Assembly: GCA_963825345.1 (NCBI GenBank) | Contig: CAWGSQ010000005.1 | Coordinates: 258,750 to 322,749 of the forward strand | Reading direction: 5' to 3' | DNA: 64,000 nt | From: JACVRW01 sp963825345 | GTDB lineage: Bacteria > Actinomycetota > Thermoleophilia > Solirubrobacterales > Thermoleophilaceae | Shown here: positions 1 through 9,047 of the stretch, piece by piece | Position numbering within the stretch: position 1 is the stretch's first letter | Layout of the letters: every line of letters starts with the position of its first letter | Program-made: the position numbers and the translations under genes | Notes under the pieces: generated by a model | Told to the model about the DNA's origin: nothing | Database searches by the model: none | What the model saw: the letters and a program-made list of their open reading frames with translations, nothing else

Positions 1-1022
1 ACTCGGATGACGTGCATGACGTGGCGTCGCGCCTCGCCGCCGAGCCGCGTGGGGTGATCGTGTGCGGCGCCTGTCACGAGGACGTCGCGGACGCGGCCTC
101 GCGGCTGGCTGCCGAGACCGGCTGGCCGCTGCTGTCCGAGCCCACCTCGGGCACGAGATGCGGTGACCACGATCGCTCGCACGTGATCGCCCACTACGAC
201 GTGCTGCTGCGCGTGGAGCGATTCGCGCGCGAGCACGCGCCGGGGTTGGTGCTGCGCGTCGGGGACATGCCGACGTCAAAACCGCTTCGCGCCCTTGCCG
301 CAGCTTCGTCACAGATCGTGGTTGACCCGCATGGCGCGTGGCACGAACCCACGAGGACCGCCGAGCTCGTGCTGCAGGCGGCGGCCGCGCCGACCCTTGA
401 GGCCCTCGCGTCCGCGGTCGAGATGCGCACCGCAGCGCACGACGAGGGCTGGCTGCGCGGCTGGAGGGAGGCGGACGCCAAGGTCTGGGCGGCCGTCGAG
501 GCCGCTCCCGAGGGCTTCGAGGGGAGGCTGCTCGCGGGTGTGGAGCCGGAACTGCCGGACGATGCGCTCGTGTGGGTCAGCTCCTCGATGCCGATCCGCG
601 ACGTGGAGGCCTACTTCCCCCAGTCGGCGAAGCGGCTGCGGTTCCTCGCAAACCGCGGCGCGAACGGGATCGACGGCGTCGTCTCGTCAGCGATGGGCGC
701 GGCGATCGCTAGCGGCCTCCCCACGTGGGTCCTGATCGGCGAGCTGGCGCTCCAGCACGACGCGGGCGGGCTGCTGGCGGCCCGCCGCGCCGGCATCCAG
801 CTCGAGATCGTGTGCGTCAACAACGGCGGCGGCGGGATCTTCGACTTCCTGCCCGTGGCCGAGCACGCCGATCCCGCCGCGTATGAGGCTCACATCGCAA
901 CCCCGTCAGAGGGGGTCGAGCTGGCGGCGCTCTGGCCCGGGATCAGAGAGATCCGGACAGACCGCCGCCAGAACGTCGCGCTCCACCGTGAACTTGTGGA
1001 GCGGGTCGCTCAGTCCCTGTAG
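1..1022 (+). CDS. menD: 2-succinyl-5-enolpyruvyl-6-hydroxy-3-cyclohexene-1-carboxylate synthase MenD, 5'-truncated
   Basis: This is a ThDP-dependent enzyme of menaquinone synthesis that joins isochorismate and 2-oxoglutarate. The frame is open from the first bases of the window, so the N-terminus (roughly 200 residues of a usual ~550) lies outside. A GTG at 12 is internal, not the start. The visible part has the MenD signatures SSSMPIRDVE, NRGANGIDG and, near the C-terminus, NNGGGGIFDFLP, which holds the ThDP/Mg-binding region. The gene ends convergently with the downstream membrane protein, overlapping it by 13 bases. MenF lies about 10 kb away on the other strand. Assignment is very safe; only the length is unknown. 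Confidence 0.95.
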   Translation, partial: SDDVHDVASRLAAEPRGVIVCGACHEDVADAASRLAAETGWPLLSEPTSGTRCGDHDRSHVIAHYDVLLRVERFAREHAPGLVLRVGDMPTSKPLRALAAASSQIVVDPHGAWHEPTRTAELVLQAAAAPTLEALASAVEMRTAAHDEGWLRGWREADAKVWAAVEAAPEGFEGRLLAGVEPELPDDALVWVSSSMPIRDVEAYFPQSAKRLRFLANRGANGIDGVVSSAMGAAIASGLPTWVLIGELALQHDAGGLLAARRAGIQLEIVCVNNGGGGIFDFLPVAEHADPAAYEAHIATPSEGVELAALWPGIREIRTDRRQNVALHRELVERVAQSL

Positions 1023-1702
1023 CCGAGCCTGTCGATCTTGCGGTGGAAGCGCTCGCCGGCCTTGCCGCCGCCCATCGCGGCGACCAGGGTCAGTATCACG
1101 ACCGCGGCAAGCGCGATCGCGGCACCCGCGGTCAGCGTGCCCTCGTCGATCGGGATGCGCGGCAGGTCAAGGCGCTCGTAGATGTTGTACTCCTCGCCGA
1201 ATACCGCACCGGCCACGGCCAGCACGATCGTCACGACGAGGCCGAGCGCCCAGGTGCCGAAGCCCTGGCGCGCGCCGTCGAAGCGCGACATGCGCCCGCT
1301 CACGTAGCCGCCGCAGTAGTAGGCGATCACGAGCGTGGCGACCAGCAGGATTCCGCCGACGATCCCGATCGTGTCGGCGTTCGCGTTCGCCTCGGACTCG
1401 CTGACCTCGCTGAGACCGAAGGCCGCTCCGGCCGCGCTCAGCAACCCGATGAGGATCGCAGCCATGCCGACCGCGACAAGCCAACCGAAGAACGCCGCGC
1501 CCCAGTTGAGCCCGCCGTACTCGGCGCGCTGGCGCGCACGCATGTCGCGAACGGTCTCGCGTGAAGCAGGTGCGGCCGCAACCGGGCGGTCGTCGACCAC
1601 TCCGTTGCCGTCCGTGTCGCGACGTGTCGTGGTCGCGACGCCGCCGCTCTCGTCGACGCGGCTGTCGCGGCCGTCTGATCTGTTTCTGAAGCGCTCGAAC
1701 AT
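1010..1702 (-). CDS. Four-TM membrane protein of unknown function
   Basis: The protein has 230 residues. Residues 1-65 are a charged cytoplasmic-type segment rich in Arg, Asp and Ser. Four hydrophobic segments follow at about 68-96, 111-137, 148-168 and 191-210, and the tail is basic. Between TM1 and TM2 is an acidic loop (SEVSESEANANAD). I do not recognise a named family; similar unnamed four-helix proteins occur in Actinobacteria. It lies 38 bases downstream of the last mce gene on the same strand, so it may be the distal gene of that operon. Its 3' end overlaps menD by 13 bases in convergent orientation. Function is not assignable. Confidence 0.8.
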   Translation of the reverse strand: MFERFRNRSDGRDSRVDESGGVATTTRRDTDGNGVVDDRPVAAAPASRETVRDMRARQRAEYGGLNWGAAFFGWLVAVGMAAILIGLLSAAGAAFGLSEVSESEANANADTIGIVGGILLVATLVIAYYCGGYVSGRMSRFDGARQGFGTWALGLVVTIVLAVAGAVFGEEYNIYERLDLPRIPIDEGTLTAGAAIALAAVVILTLVAAMGGGKAGERFHRKIDRLGYRD

Positions 1703-1740
1703 GGTGTCCGGCTACCCCCGAAAGTGGGGGCGGAAACGCG

Positions 1741-3225
1741 TTATGGAGTAGCTGGGCGGGTGCCCTCACGGCCCTTCGGGGCCTCTACGAAGGGGGCCTT
1801 GCCGCGGCGCAGCCGCGGGAACTTCTCGTTCCCCCACAGGAGCGGCGGGGCCTCGAAGCAGGGTGGCTCGGCCTCCTCGCCGCTGCCCTCCGGGTTGCGC
1901 TGCTCGCCGCCGTTCGGCTTGCAGTCGAAGCTCTCGATCACGCCGAGCGGCGTGGCGCGGTCGTATGCGTTCGGTGCGATGTACGAGTTGGCGCGCTCCC
2001 AGTCGGGACGATCGGGACGGCGCTGGAGCGAGCGGCCATCGATCATCGCGATCTGCGGGAGGTAGTGCTCGGCCCCGCCATTGCCCATATAGCCGCCCTC
2101 GCCATTGCCGGCCAGGGCCGCGCCGCCGACCGTGATGAACTGGGCGAGCTGTCCACGCGCGAAACTGAGGTAGGACAGGATCGGGTTCAGCTCCGGCATG
2201 AACACGTGCGTGGCCTCGAGCACGGGCTCGGCGCCCTTCAGGAAGCGCTCGGCGGCCGGGACGCCGGTCTCCGACGCGCGCACGAGCGGATCGATGTGGT
2301 TGAAGAGCGTCTCTAGGTCCGGCGATAGGTCGCCGAGGTCGCGCAGCGTCGGCGCGAGGTCGCGCGCCGGCTCGCGCAGGTCGCGCACCAGCGGATCGGT
2401 GTTGCGCGCGAAGGCCTCGAGGCGGCGCACCGTGCTGCGCGTCTCGCGCAGGAAGGTCGGGAAGACCGCGAACGTCTCGGCCAGCGCGTCGTCGCGAGAG
2501 GCCAGCGCGCCGAAGGTCGCATCGCCTCCGGTGATCAGCCCCCGGAGCTGGCCGTCCTCGCGCGAGACGGCGTTGAAGACACGGCCTGTGTCCCGGAAGA
2601 CCTGGCGCAGCGCCACCTCCTGCTCCGCGAGCGGCTTCAGCAGGCTGGCGCCATCCGTGAAGAAGGGCGCCGCGTTACCGAGCGAGTCGTTGAAGTCGCG
2701 TGCGAAGCGTCCCGAGGTCACGATCCCCGCCTCGTGCAGCCACTGCTGGAACGCGTCGCGCGTCTTCGGGTCGAACACGCGGAACACCTCGTCGAGCTCG
2801 ACCGTGTCGTCCACGTTCGCCTGCGCCAGCGTGCCGCCGTCGTCGAGGCTCTTCCCGCCGGGGCTGCCGGGCGTAATCTCCACGTAGGTCTCGCCGAGCA
2901 GCGACTTCTGCCGCAGGATCGCCCGTGCGTTGCGGCCGATCGGCGCGAAGCGGTGGTCGATCTCCATCTCCACGAGCGTCGTGCGCCCGCCCTTGCCAAG
3001 CTCCTTGTTCTTCACCTTGCCGATGTTCACGCCCGCCATGCGGACGTCCGCCTCCTTCACGAGCAGGGACGCCTCGGGGAACGAAGCCTTGAAGCGATAG
3101 CCCTCGGGGCGCAGCGGGAAGGTTCCGCCGAAGGCGGTCCACAGGAACATCAGCAGGGCCGCCACGGACAGCGTGAACCCGACCATTGCGGCGATGCGTC
3201 CGAGGCTGGGTGGGTTCTTGTTCAT
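1741..3225 (-). CDS. MCE (MlaD-type) lipid-transport family protein, sixth of six
   Basis: This 494-residue protein has one N-terminal membrane anchor (about residues 10-33). An MCE/MlaD domain follows at about 42-125, recognisable by VRMAGVNIGKV, LLGETYVEITPG and a Gly/Asp-rich turn. The long helical remainder is of the kind that forms the tunnel or needle in MCE assemblies. MCE proteins bind hydrophobic lipids or sterols in the cell envelope and normally work with YrbE permeases and an MceG ATPase. The ATG overlaps the stop of the preceding mce gene by four bases. The C-terminal ~100 residues are polar, Pro/Glu-rich and probably disordered. The substrate cannot be inferred. Confidence 0.93.
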   Translation of the reverse strand: MNKNPPSLGRIAAMVGFTLSVAALLMFLWTAFGGTFPLRPEGYRFKASFPEASLLVKEADVRMAGVNIGKVKNKELGKGGRTTLVEMEIDHRFAPIGRNARAILRQKSLLGETYVEITPGSPGGKSLDDGGTLAQANVDDTVELDEVFRVFDPKTRDAFQQWLHEAGIVTSGRFARDFNDSLGNAAPFFTDGASLLKPLAEQEVALRQVFRDTGRVFNAVSREDGQLRGLITGGDATFGALASRDDALAETFAVFPTFLRETRSTVRRLEAFARNTDPLVRDLREPARDLAPTLRDLGDLSPDLETLFNHIDPLVRASETGVPAAERFLKGAEPVLEATHVFMPELNPILSYLSFARGQLAQFITVGGAALAGNGEGGYMGNGGAEHYLPQIAMIDGRSLQRRPDRPDWERANSYIAPNAYDRATPLGVIESFDCKPNGGEQRNPEGSGEEAEPPCFEAPPLLWGNEKFPRLRRGKAPFVEAPKGREGTRPATP

Positions 3226-4697
3226 GGCAGGAGCGGCGGGACCGAGGGCAGCGGCAGGATCGGGTCACCGCCGCCGCTGCCCGGAGGCGGCGTCGACGGG
3301 AGTGCGTTGAAGTTGCAGGAGCCGAACTGGGTGGCGAGCAGCTGGTCGACGGCGCTGCTGCCGCCGGGGCCGGTGATGGCGTTGAGCTGATCGGCCAGCG
3401 CGGGGTCGCTCACGCCGACGTCCGCGAGCACACCCTCCAGGATCCCGGTCACGGCCGACGCCGGGAGCCCGCAGATCGTGACGCGGCGCCACGGGCCCTG
3501 GCCGTCCGCGCTCGAGAACAGCGAGCTGCCGTTCTGCGAGACCCATGCGAGCCAGTAGAGGAAGCCCTCCTGGCGCTGGCGCTGCTGGGAGATCGACTTG
3601 CCGTCGAGCCCCTCGGCGCCGCCCGGGTTGTACGCGCCGATGTTGAAGAAGCGGTTCAGCTCGCCGAAGGAGCGGCGCAGGTCGGGCATCGCCTTCGCCG
3701 TGCCCTCCGCCGCGAGGCGCAGGTCGTCCGTCCACGGCCGCGCGGCGCGCACGAACGGGCGGATCTGGGTGCGGATCACCGGCTCCGTCTGCTCGAGGAA
3801 CGGGATCACGGCCTCGTTCGTCTCGGGCAGTTTGCGAATCGGCTTGCGCAGCGCCTCGAGCGACGAGCGCAGCACCGGCGCGAACTGCTGCACCTCGGTG
3901 AGCGCCTGCTCGGAGGCCCGCAGCGACGCCGGCAGCTGCGCCACCGACGCGGAGATCGCGTCGTCCTCGTTCGCGAGGGCGTCGAACACGCTGCGCGACG
4001 CGGTCACGAGCCGGCGCAGGTCCTGCGGGTGCTTGCCGAGCTCGGTCATCAGCAGGCCGTAGTCGTGGATCAGCTCCTTGAGTGCTCCCCTGCGCCTGGC
4101 GCTGGCCTTCGTGACGCGGGCGAGATCGCGGTGGATCGGCTCGAAACGGCGGAGTACCTCGCGGAGGTCGTCGCCACGGTTGTGCAGGCCCTTGCCGGCG
4201 CCGGCCACGAGCAGCTTCAGATACGGGCGCGTGTCGGCGTCGAGCGCGGCATACACCTCGTCGGGGTCGATGTCCGGCAGCGAGTTCGCCACCTGGATGC
4301 GCCCGCCCTCGGGGACCGGCTTTCCGCTGCCCGGGCTCACCTCGAGGAACATGTCCTTCAGCGCGGTCTTCGGCCGCAGCAGGGCGCTCGCGTCGTCCCT
4401 GATCAGGTTCTCGTACTCCTGCTCGATGTCGAGCGTGACCACCGCGATGCCGTCCTCGAGCTTCACGTCGGCGATCCGGCCGACCTCCACGCCGGCCACG
4501 CGCACCGTCTGGCCCTGGCCCGGCTGCACGGCCTGGGCGTTCGACAGCTCGACCTCGATCTGCTTCGGCTTCGCCTGCACGAGCGGGAAGCGCAGGTCCT
4601 GCTGGTTCAGGATGTACACGCCGATGGCGAGGCCGAGAACGGCGATGCCGAAGATCGCGAGGAAGTCGCGCCAGTGCTTGCGGATGGCGAAGATCAC
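3222..4697 (-). CDS. MCE (MlaD-type) lipid-transport family protein, fifth of six
   Basis: The protein has 491 residues. A basic N-terminus (IRKHWRDF) precedes one membrane helix at about residues 12-31. The MCE domain at about 45-130 contains VRVAGVEVGRI and DMFLEVSPGSG. After it comes a long helix-rich region with repeated leucine/alanine heptads. The C-terminus is Pro/Gly-rich. Four-base ATGA overlaps link it to the genes on both sides, so it should be translated from the same mRNA as its five paralogues. It has diverged well away from its neighbours outside the MCE domain, as is usual for the six non-identical subunits of an actinobacterial mce operon. Confidence 0.93.
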   Translation of the reverse strand: MIFAIRKHWRDFLAIFGIAVLGLAIGVYILNQQDLRFPLVQAKPKQIEVELSNAQAVQPGQGQTVRVAGVEVGRIADVKLEDGIAVVTLDIEQEYENLIRDDASALLRPKTALKDMFLEVSPGSGKPVPEGGRIQVANSLPDIDPDEVYAALDADTRPYLKLLVAGAGKGLHNRGDDLREVLRRFEPIHRDLARVTKASARRRGALKELIHDYGLLMTELGKHPQDLRRLVTASRSVFDALANEDDAISASVAQLPASLRASEQALTEVQQFAPVLRSSLEALRKPIRKLPETNEAVIPFLEQTEPVIRTQIRPFVRAARPWTDDLRLAAEGTAKAMPDLRRSFGELNRFFNIGAYNPGGAEGLDGKSISQQRQRQEGFLYWLAWVSQNGSSLFSSADGQGPWRRVTICGLPASAVTGILEGVLADVGVSDPALADQLNAITGPGGSSAVDQLLATQFGSCNFNALPSTPPPGSGGGDPILPLPSVPPLLP

Positions 4698-6037
4698 GGT
4701 CCGCCTCCGTAGAGCGTGGCGTCGCCGCCCGGGGCGCTCAGGTTTGGCGCCTCCTGCGTCTCGCAGGGCACGTCCGGCCGGTGCGGCGGCGGCATGTTCG
4801 GGTCGAGCGGCGCGGCCGGCTCGATCTTTCCGGCGCCGAGCTTGACCGGGTTCACGCCCTGGATGTGGAAGATCGGCGTGTTCGCGTCGTTCAGGCGGCT
4901 CTCGCCGGCGAGGCCCACGAAGCTGCGGTTGATCTGCTCGCGAACGAGGTGGCCCGAGTTGCCCTCCTCAAGGCTCGGGATCTCCGACTCCACGAACGGC
5001 ACCAGCACGTTGTTCGTGCACGACGAGAGGGCGCGCAGCTGCGAGAGGAACGGCACGAGGCGCGTGTTCAGCCTCACGAGGTCCGGCACCGCCTGCCGGA
5101 GGTCGGCCGCGAGGCCCTGCAGCTCACCCGGTTGCACGAGGCCGCGCGCCTGAGCGAACCACGGGGTGGCCGCAGCAAGCGCGGGCACCGACGAGCGGAC
5201 GCCCGGCAGCGCCTCACGCGAGAAGGTGCGCAGCGTGGGCAGGGCCGCGTCCAGTTCGGCAAGCGCGGGAATGCCCACCCGCAGCGTGTCGCGCAGGGCG
5301 GGCACGGCCGCCTCGAGCGCCGAGTCCTGGCTCGCGATGGCTCCGGCCGTGGTGTTCAGGTCGGTCACGAGCTCCTTGAGCGCCGCGGGGTTGTTTCCAA
5401 GCGCGGCGAAGGTCTTCTGCTGGCCCTTCAACAGCCGCTGCACGTCGCGGTCGGGATCCACGCCGAGCAGCGCGTCGTTGGTGAGCGCGCCGTAGCGGTA
5501 GGCCGGCTCGAAGGACGGGATCGCGCGGTTGAACGCCTTGGCGCCGCCGCCCTCAAGAGCCACCGTGCCGTACTCGTGCAGGAAGGTCTGGAGGTCGCCG
5601 CGGACGTCCGAGTCGAGCGTGTCGAGGATCTCCGGCAGCGTCACCGCGGAGGTGGTCTGGGTGATCGGGATGGTCGAGCCGTCGTCGAGCTCGCCGCCCG
5701 ATGGCGACCCTGGCTGGATGTCCACGAAGAAGTTGCCCTCGAGGAAGATGCGCGAGCGGATCTGGGCCCTGGCGTCCGTGCGGATCGGGAGGGCGTCTTT
5801 CTTCAGCTCCATCGTCACCTCGGCCGCGCCGCCGCCGTCCTTCGGCTGGACCTTCGTGACCTTGCCGACCTCGACCCCCGCGATCCTCACCGGCGAGCGC
5901 GGCTTCAGGCTCTCCACGTCGCGGAACATGGCCTTCAGCTCGTACGGGTTCGCGAACGGGTTCGCCTTCGTGAAGCCGAAGTAGGCGAGCAGGGCGAGCG
6001 TCGTGATGGCGAGGATGCCGGCCTTGAAGACGCTCAT
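4694..6037 (-). CDS. MCE (MlaD-type) lipid-transport family protein, fourth of six
   Basis: At 447 residues this is the shortest of the six paralogues. One membrane helix spans about residues 4-22. The MCE domain at about 32-120 has VRIAGVEVGKVTKVQP, then LEGNFFVDIQPGSP, and is followed by a helical region and a Pro-rich tail. Start and stop overlap the flanking mce genes by four bases each. It presumably contributes one ring subunit to a hetero-hexameric MCE assembly; that is family knowledge, not visible in the sequence. Confidence 0.93.
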   Translation of the reverse strand: MSVFKAGILAITTLALLAYFGFTKANPFANPYELKAMFRDVESLKPRSPVRIAGVEVGKVTKVQPKDGGGAAEVTMELKKDALPIRTDARAQIRSRIFLEGNFFVDIQPGSPSGGELDDGSTIPITQTTSAVTLPEILDTLDSDVRGDLQTFLHEYGTVALEGGGAKAFNRAIPSFEPAYRYGALTNDALLGVDPDRDVQRLLKGQQKTFAALGNNPAALKELVTDLNTTAGAIASQDSALEAAVPALRDTLRVGIPALAELDAALPTLRTFSREALPGVRSSVPALAAATPWFAQARGLVQPGELQGLAADLRQAVPDLVRLNTRLVPFLSQLRALSSCTNNVLVPFVESEIPSLEEGNSGHLVREQINRSFVGLAGESRLNDANTPIFHIQGVNPVKLGAGKIEPAAPLDPNMPPPHRPDVPCETQEAPNLSAPGGDATLYGGGP

Positions 6038-7521
6038 GGCACGTCCTCCACGTGGTCGATGCCGAGCTCACGCGACTTGAAGGTGCCGCCGGTCAGGACG
6101 GGCGTGTCGGGGTCCACCACGATGTGCTTGGCGTTCCAGCGGTCGCCCTTGGACAGGCTGTTCGGATAGCCCGTCTGCCCGCCCTGGCAGTCCGCGCGTC
6201 CGCTTGAGTCGATCGCCGGACCGCCGTACTGCGTGTGCAGCGACTGCTGGTGCGGCGTCGCGTTCGGATCCCCGTCGACCGGCTTCGTGGACTCGGTGGT
6301 CCCGAGCGTGTTCGGCTGCTGGGTGTCCACGAGCTTCGCGAGGATGCGCTCGGTGGTGCCGCCGGCCACCGTGGCCGACTGGTGCGTGCCGAGCGGGTTG
6401 AAGAAGTAGACGAGGTAGTTGCAGACCGTCTGGTAGGGCGCCACGAACTCGAGCGCGGGGCGCGTGCCCCTCACGGCGGTGCGCAGGTCCTTCAGCGCGA
6501 GCAGCGTGTTCGGGTTGTCGCCGAGGTCCTCGGCGGCCTCGAAGAGGTCCTCCAGGTCCTCGCCGAGCTGCGGCGTCTGCTGGAAGGCGGGCACGCCCGC
6601 CTGGAGCGCGTCATTCACCAGCGGGAGCGTCCGCGGCAGCTGCGCGGCAGCCGGCTGGAGATCGCGCGACACGGCCGCGAAGCGCGCGAGGAACGGGGTC
6701 TGGACCCTGAACGACTGCGTCGCGGCCTCGAGTGTGGGCGGGCTCTCCTCGATCGTCTCCCGCAGCGCCTCGGGATCGCGCCCGATCGCCGCGAAGGTGG
6801 TTGCCATCTCGCCGAACCAGCGCGCCTGAACGCGCGCCACCGGCGCGGCCTGGGCCGCCGCCGCCCCGAGGCCCGGGAAGAAGTTGCGCAGCTCGGTCTT
6901 CGGGTCGGAGAGGTTGCGCATCACCGGCAGCAGGTAGCGCGTGAAGGGCTCGAGCGAGCCGATCGTGGTGTTGATCGCGGGGCCGCGGCCGGCGATCGAA
7001 TTCCCGAACCCCTGGAGGGACTTGCGGGCATCCGCGCGGGTCTCGGGCGGGAAGCTCGAGAGCACGTCCTCGAGCTCCGGCGCGTCCCCGGTGGCATTCT
7101 TGATCGGGATCGTGTCGCCGTCCTCGAACGTCTTGCCCGCGCGGCCAGGGACAAGCTCCACGTACTTGAGGCCGAGCGCGGAGCGCGGGCGCACCGACAG
7201 GGTCGAGTCCACGGCCAGCGGCTCGATCGACTTGTCGAGCTTGAGGTCGAGGACGGCGATGGCGCGCTCCTCGCCGTTCACGCGAATGCGATCGCTCTTG
7301 ATGTCCTTCACGATGCCGACCCGGAAGCCGCCGGCGCGGACCTCGTTGCCCTTCACGAGCTTGGCGCCGTTCGGCACCTGGGCCTCGAGCGCGTAGGTGG
7401 GAACGAACGGGAGGCCGTTGTTCGCCTGGTACGAGATGAACACGGCGACGATCGCGATCATCACCGTTACCGCGCCGATGAGGACAGGGCTTGCCCCGAG
7501 CTGTCGAGCGCTGCGCCTCAT
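6034..7521 (-). CDS. MCE (MlaD-type) lipid-transport family protein, third of six
   Basis: This 495-residue protein has a basic N-terminus (MRRSARQLG) and one membrane helix at about residues 12-30. Its MCE domain at about 40-135 includes VRAGGFRVGIVKDI and LGLKYVELVPGRAG. A small insertion (around RVNGEERAI) sits between the MCE strands. The helical C-terminal part contains repeated Leu-Pro segments. The last ~70 residues are polar and end in HVEDVP. It is coupled by four-base overlaps to the mce genes on either side. Confidence 0.93.
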   Translation of the reverse strand: MRRSARQLGASPVLIGAVTVMIAIVAVFISYQANNGLPFVPTYALEAQVPNGAKLVKGNEVRAGGFRVGIVKDIKSDRIRVNGEERAIAVLDLKLDKSIEPLAVDSTLSVRPRSALGLKYVELVPGRAGKTFEDGDTIPIKNATGDAPELEDVLSSFPPETRADARKSLQGFGNSIAGRGPAINTTIGSLEPFTRYLLPVMRNLSDPKTELRNFFPGLGAAAAQAAPVARVQARWFGEMATTFAAIGRDPEALRETIEESPPTLEAATQSFRVQTPFLARFAAVSRDLQPAAAQLPRTLPLVNDALQAGVPAFQQTPQLGEDLEDLFEAAEDLGDNPNTLLALKDLRTAVRGTRPALEFVAPYQTVCNYLVYFFNPLGTHQSATVAGGTTERILAKLVDTQQPNTLGTTESTKPVDGDPNATPHQQSLHTQYGGPAIDSSGRADCQGGQTGYPNSLSKGDRWNAKHIVVDPDTPVLTGGTFKSRELGIDHVEDVP

Positions 7522-9047
7522 TCGCCGAGCAGGAAGTCGAGGGCAGGGATGCTTGGGTCAGCCGGCGCGGTTTCGGGCGTCGCCGGGGGCGCGCCGGGTG
7601 CGGCGGGCGCGCCGGGCATGCCGGGCATGCTCGGCATGCCGGGCAAGGACCGCAGCGCCGAGGGCGGAGCGGCGGCGGTCGAGGACGCCGCGGCGGCCGA
7701 CCCGCCTGCCGCCGTCGGATCAGGCGTCGTCACGCCCGGCTGTGTCGGGCCGAGGAACTGGTTGCAGCGCTCGATCTTCTCCTCCGACGGCTTGACCTCG
7801 TAGGGCGAGCACTCGTTCACGAGCGCGGTCAGGCGCAGCACGTGGCCCACGTCGTCGAGCCCGTTCGTGGACAGGGTCTGCCAGTAGAAGAAGTTCCAGA
7901 TCGCCTCCATGCCGGTGAAGCCGGCACGGCTCGAGGTGGTGTGCGTCTTGTCGCCAGCGGGCGGCCCGCTCGCCGCCGCGCGCCGGTCGGGCTCGACACC
8001 GCGCCCGCGGTCGTCGATCGTCTGAAGCAGCTGGCGCAGCGGCTTGGCGAAGCCCGGCGCGTCCTTCGCCAGACGGCGCAGCTCGCGGACCTCCTCGGTG
8101 GTCTTGATGACCGCACGGCGGCCCACCACGGACGCCTCGCCGAGCGCCTTGAACGCCGGCAGGCCCTCCGCCGTGAAGGGGCGCAGCCGCGTGAGGAAGG
8201 TGTCGAGCTCGTCGGCGGACGACTCGAGGTCACGCAGCACCGGCGTCTGCGCCTCGGTCAGGTCCCCGAGGCGGCCCATGTAGGGCTCGAGCTCCGCGAG
8301 GAAGGCCGGCAGGCGCCTGAAGCTCTCCCCCAGCTCGTCGCGCCGCGAGGCCGAGATCTCCGCGGTCTCCCCCGCCTCGCGCACGAAGCGGCTCACGTCC
8401 TGCTTGCGGTCCTCGAGCGCGCCCACCACGGTGTTCGCATCGCCGATGAACTTCTGGATCGTGTCGGTCTGGCGACCGAGGATCTCCAGGGTCTGGCTCG
8501 TCTCGCGAAGCGCCGGATGCGCGCGGCGGAGCACTTCGCTGAGGTCGCCCGGGCGGCCCGCGAGGCCGGCGCCCAGCTCGCCCACGATCAGGCGGAAGCG
8601 GTCGCGGTAGGGCCGGCGCATGATGTCGCCGACCAGGTCGATCGCGATCGTCGAGCTGGTCTGTTCGACGGGCACGCGGCCGCCGTCGGACAGCCGCTCG
8701 TCCGAGGTGCCCGGCTCGCAGTCCACGAAGTACTCGCCGATCAGGGACTGCGGGCGGATCTCGCAGTGTGCGTCCTTGCGCAGGTCCGCCAGGCCGGGCT
8801 CAGTGACCTCGGCCTCGACGAGCGCCACCGGCCGGCCGCCGACCTTGGTGACCTTGAACGTCTTCGTCTGCCCGGCCCGAACGCCCGCGACCTTGAAGTC
8901 GCCGCCCTCGGTGAGCCCGAAGGCGTTGTCGAAGAACAGCTTGTAGGTCTTGCTGCCGGTGTCCTCGTCGTCCTTGGCGCCCAGCGACAGGGCGGCTCCG
9001 CACACGATCCCCAGCACCAGCGCGACGGCGGCGATCATCCGCTTCAC
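7518..9047 (-). CDS. MCE (MlaD-type) lipid-transport family protein, second of six, with collagen-like tail
   Basis: The longest paralogue has 509 residues. A short N-terminal hydrophobic segment (about 4-22) precedes an MCE domain with FKVAGVRAGQTKTF and LIGEYFVDCEPGTS. Unlike its neighbours it has cysteines in the MCE domain (CEIR and DCEPG), which could form a disulfide. The C-terminus carries Ala/Pro-rich sequence with a run of PGMP/PGAP units (about residues 465-490) and ends LDFLLGE. The N-terminal Cys of the hydrophobic segment (GIVCG) does not fit a good lipobox. Four-base overlaps join it to both neighbours. Confidence 0.93.
   Translation of the reverse strand: MKRMIAAVALVLGIVCGAALSLGAKDDEDTGSKTYKLFFDNAFGLTEGGDFKVAGVRAGQTKTFKVTKVGGRPVALVEAEVTEPGLADLRKDAHCEIRPQSLIGEYFVDCEPGTSDERLSDGGRVPVEQTSSTIAIDLVGDIMRRPYRDRFRLIVGELGAGLAGRPGDLSEVLRRAHPALRETSQTLEILGRQTDTIQKFIGDANTVVGALEDRKQDVSRFVREAGETAEISASRRDELGESFRRLPAFLAELEPYMGRLGDLTEAQTPVLRDLESSADELDTFLTRLRPFTAEGLPAFKALGEASVVGRRAVIKTTEEVRELRRLAKDAPGFAKPLRQLLQTIDDRGRGVEPDRRAAASGPPAGDKTHTTSSRAGFTGMEAIWNFFYWQTLSTNGLDDVGHVLRLTALVNECSPYEVKPSEEKIERCNQFLGPTQPGVTTPDPTAAGGSAAAASSTAAAPPSALRSLPGMPSMPGMPGAPAAPGAPPATPETAPADPSIPALDFLLGE

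Noticed and set aside
1715..1730. Hairpin CCCCC/GGGGG upstream of the 230-residue gene as a terminator
   Set aside because: The stem is only 5 bp with no T-run; it could equally be chance.
7518..9047. Lipoprotein signal in the second MCE protein
   Set aside because: The Cys in GIVCG has Val at -1 and Ile at -2, which does not fit a lipobox.
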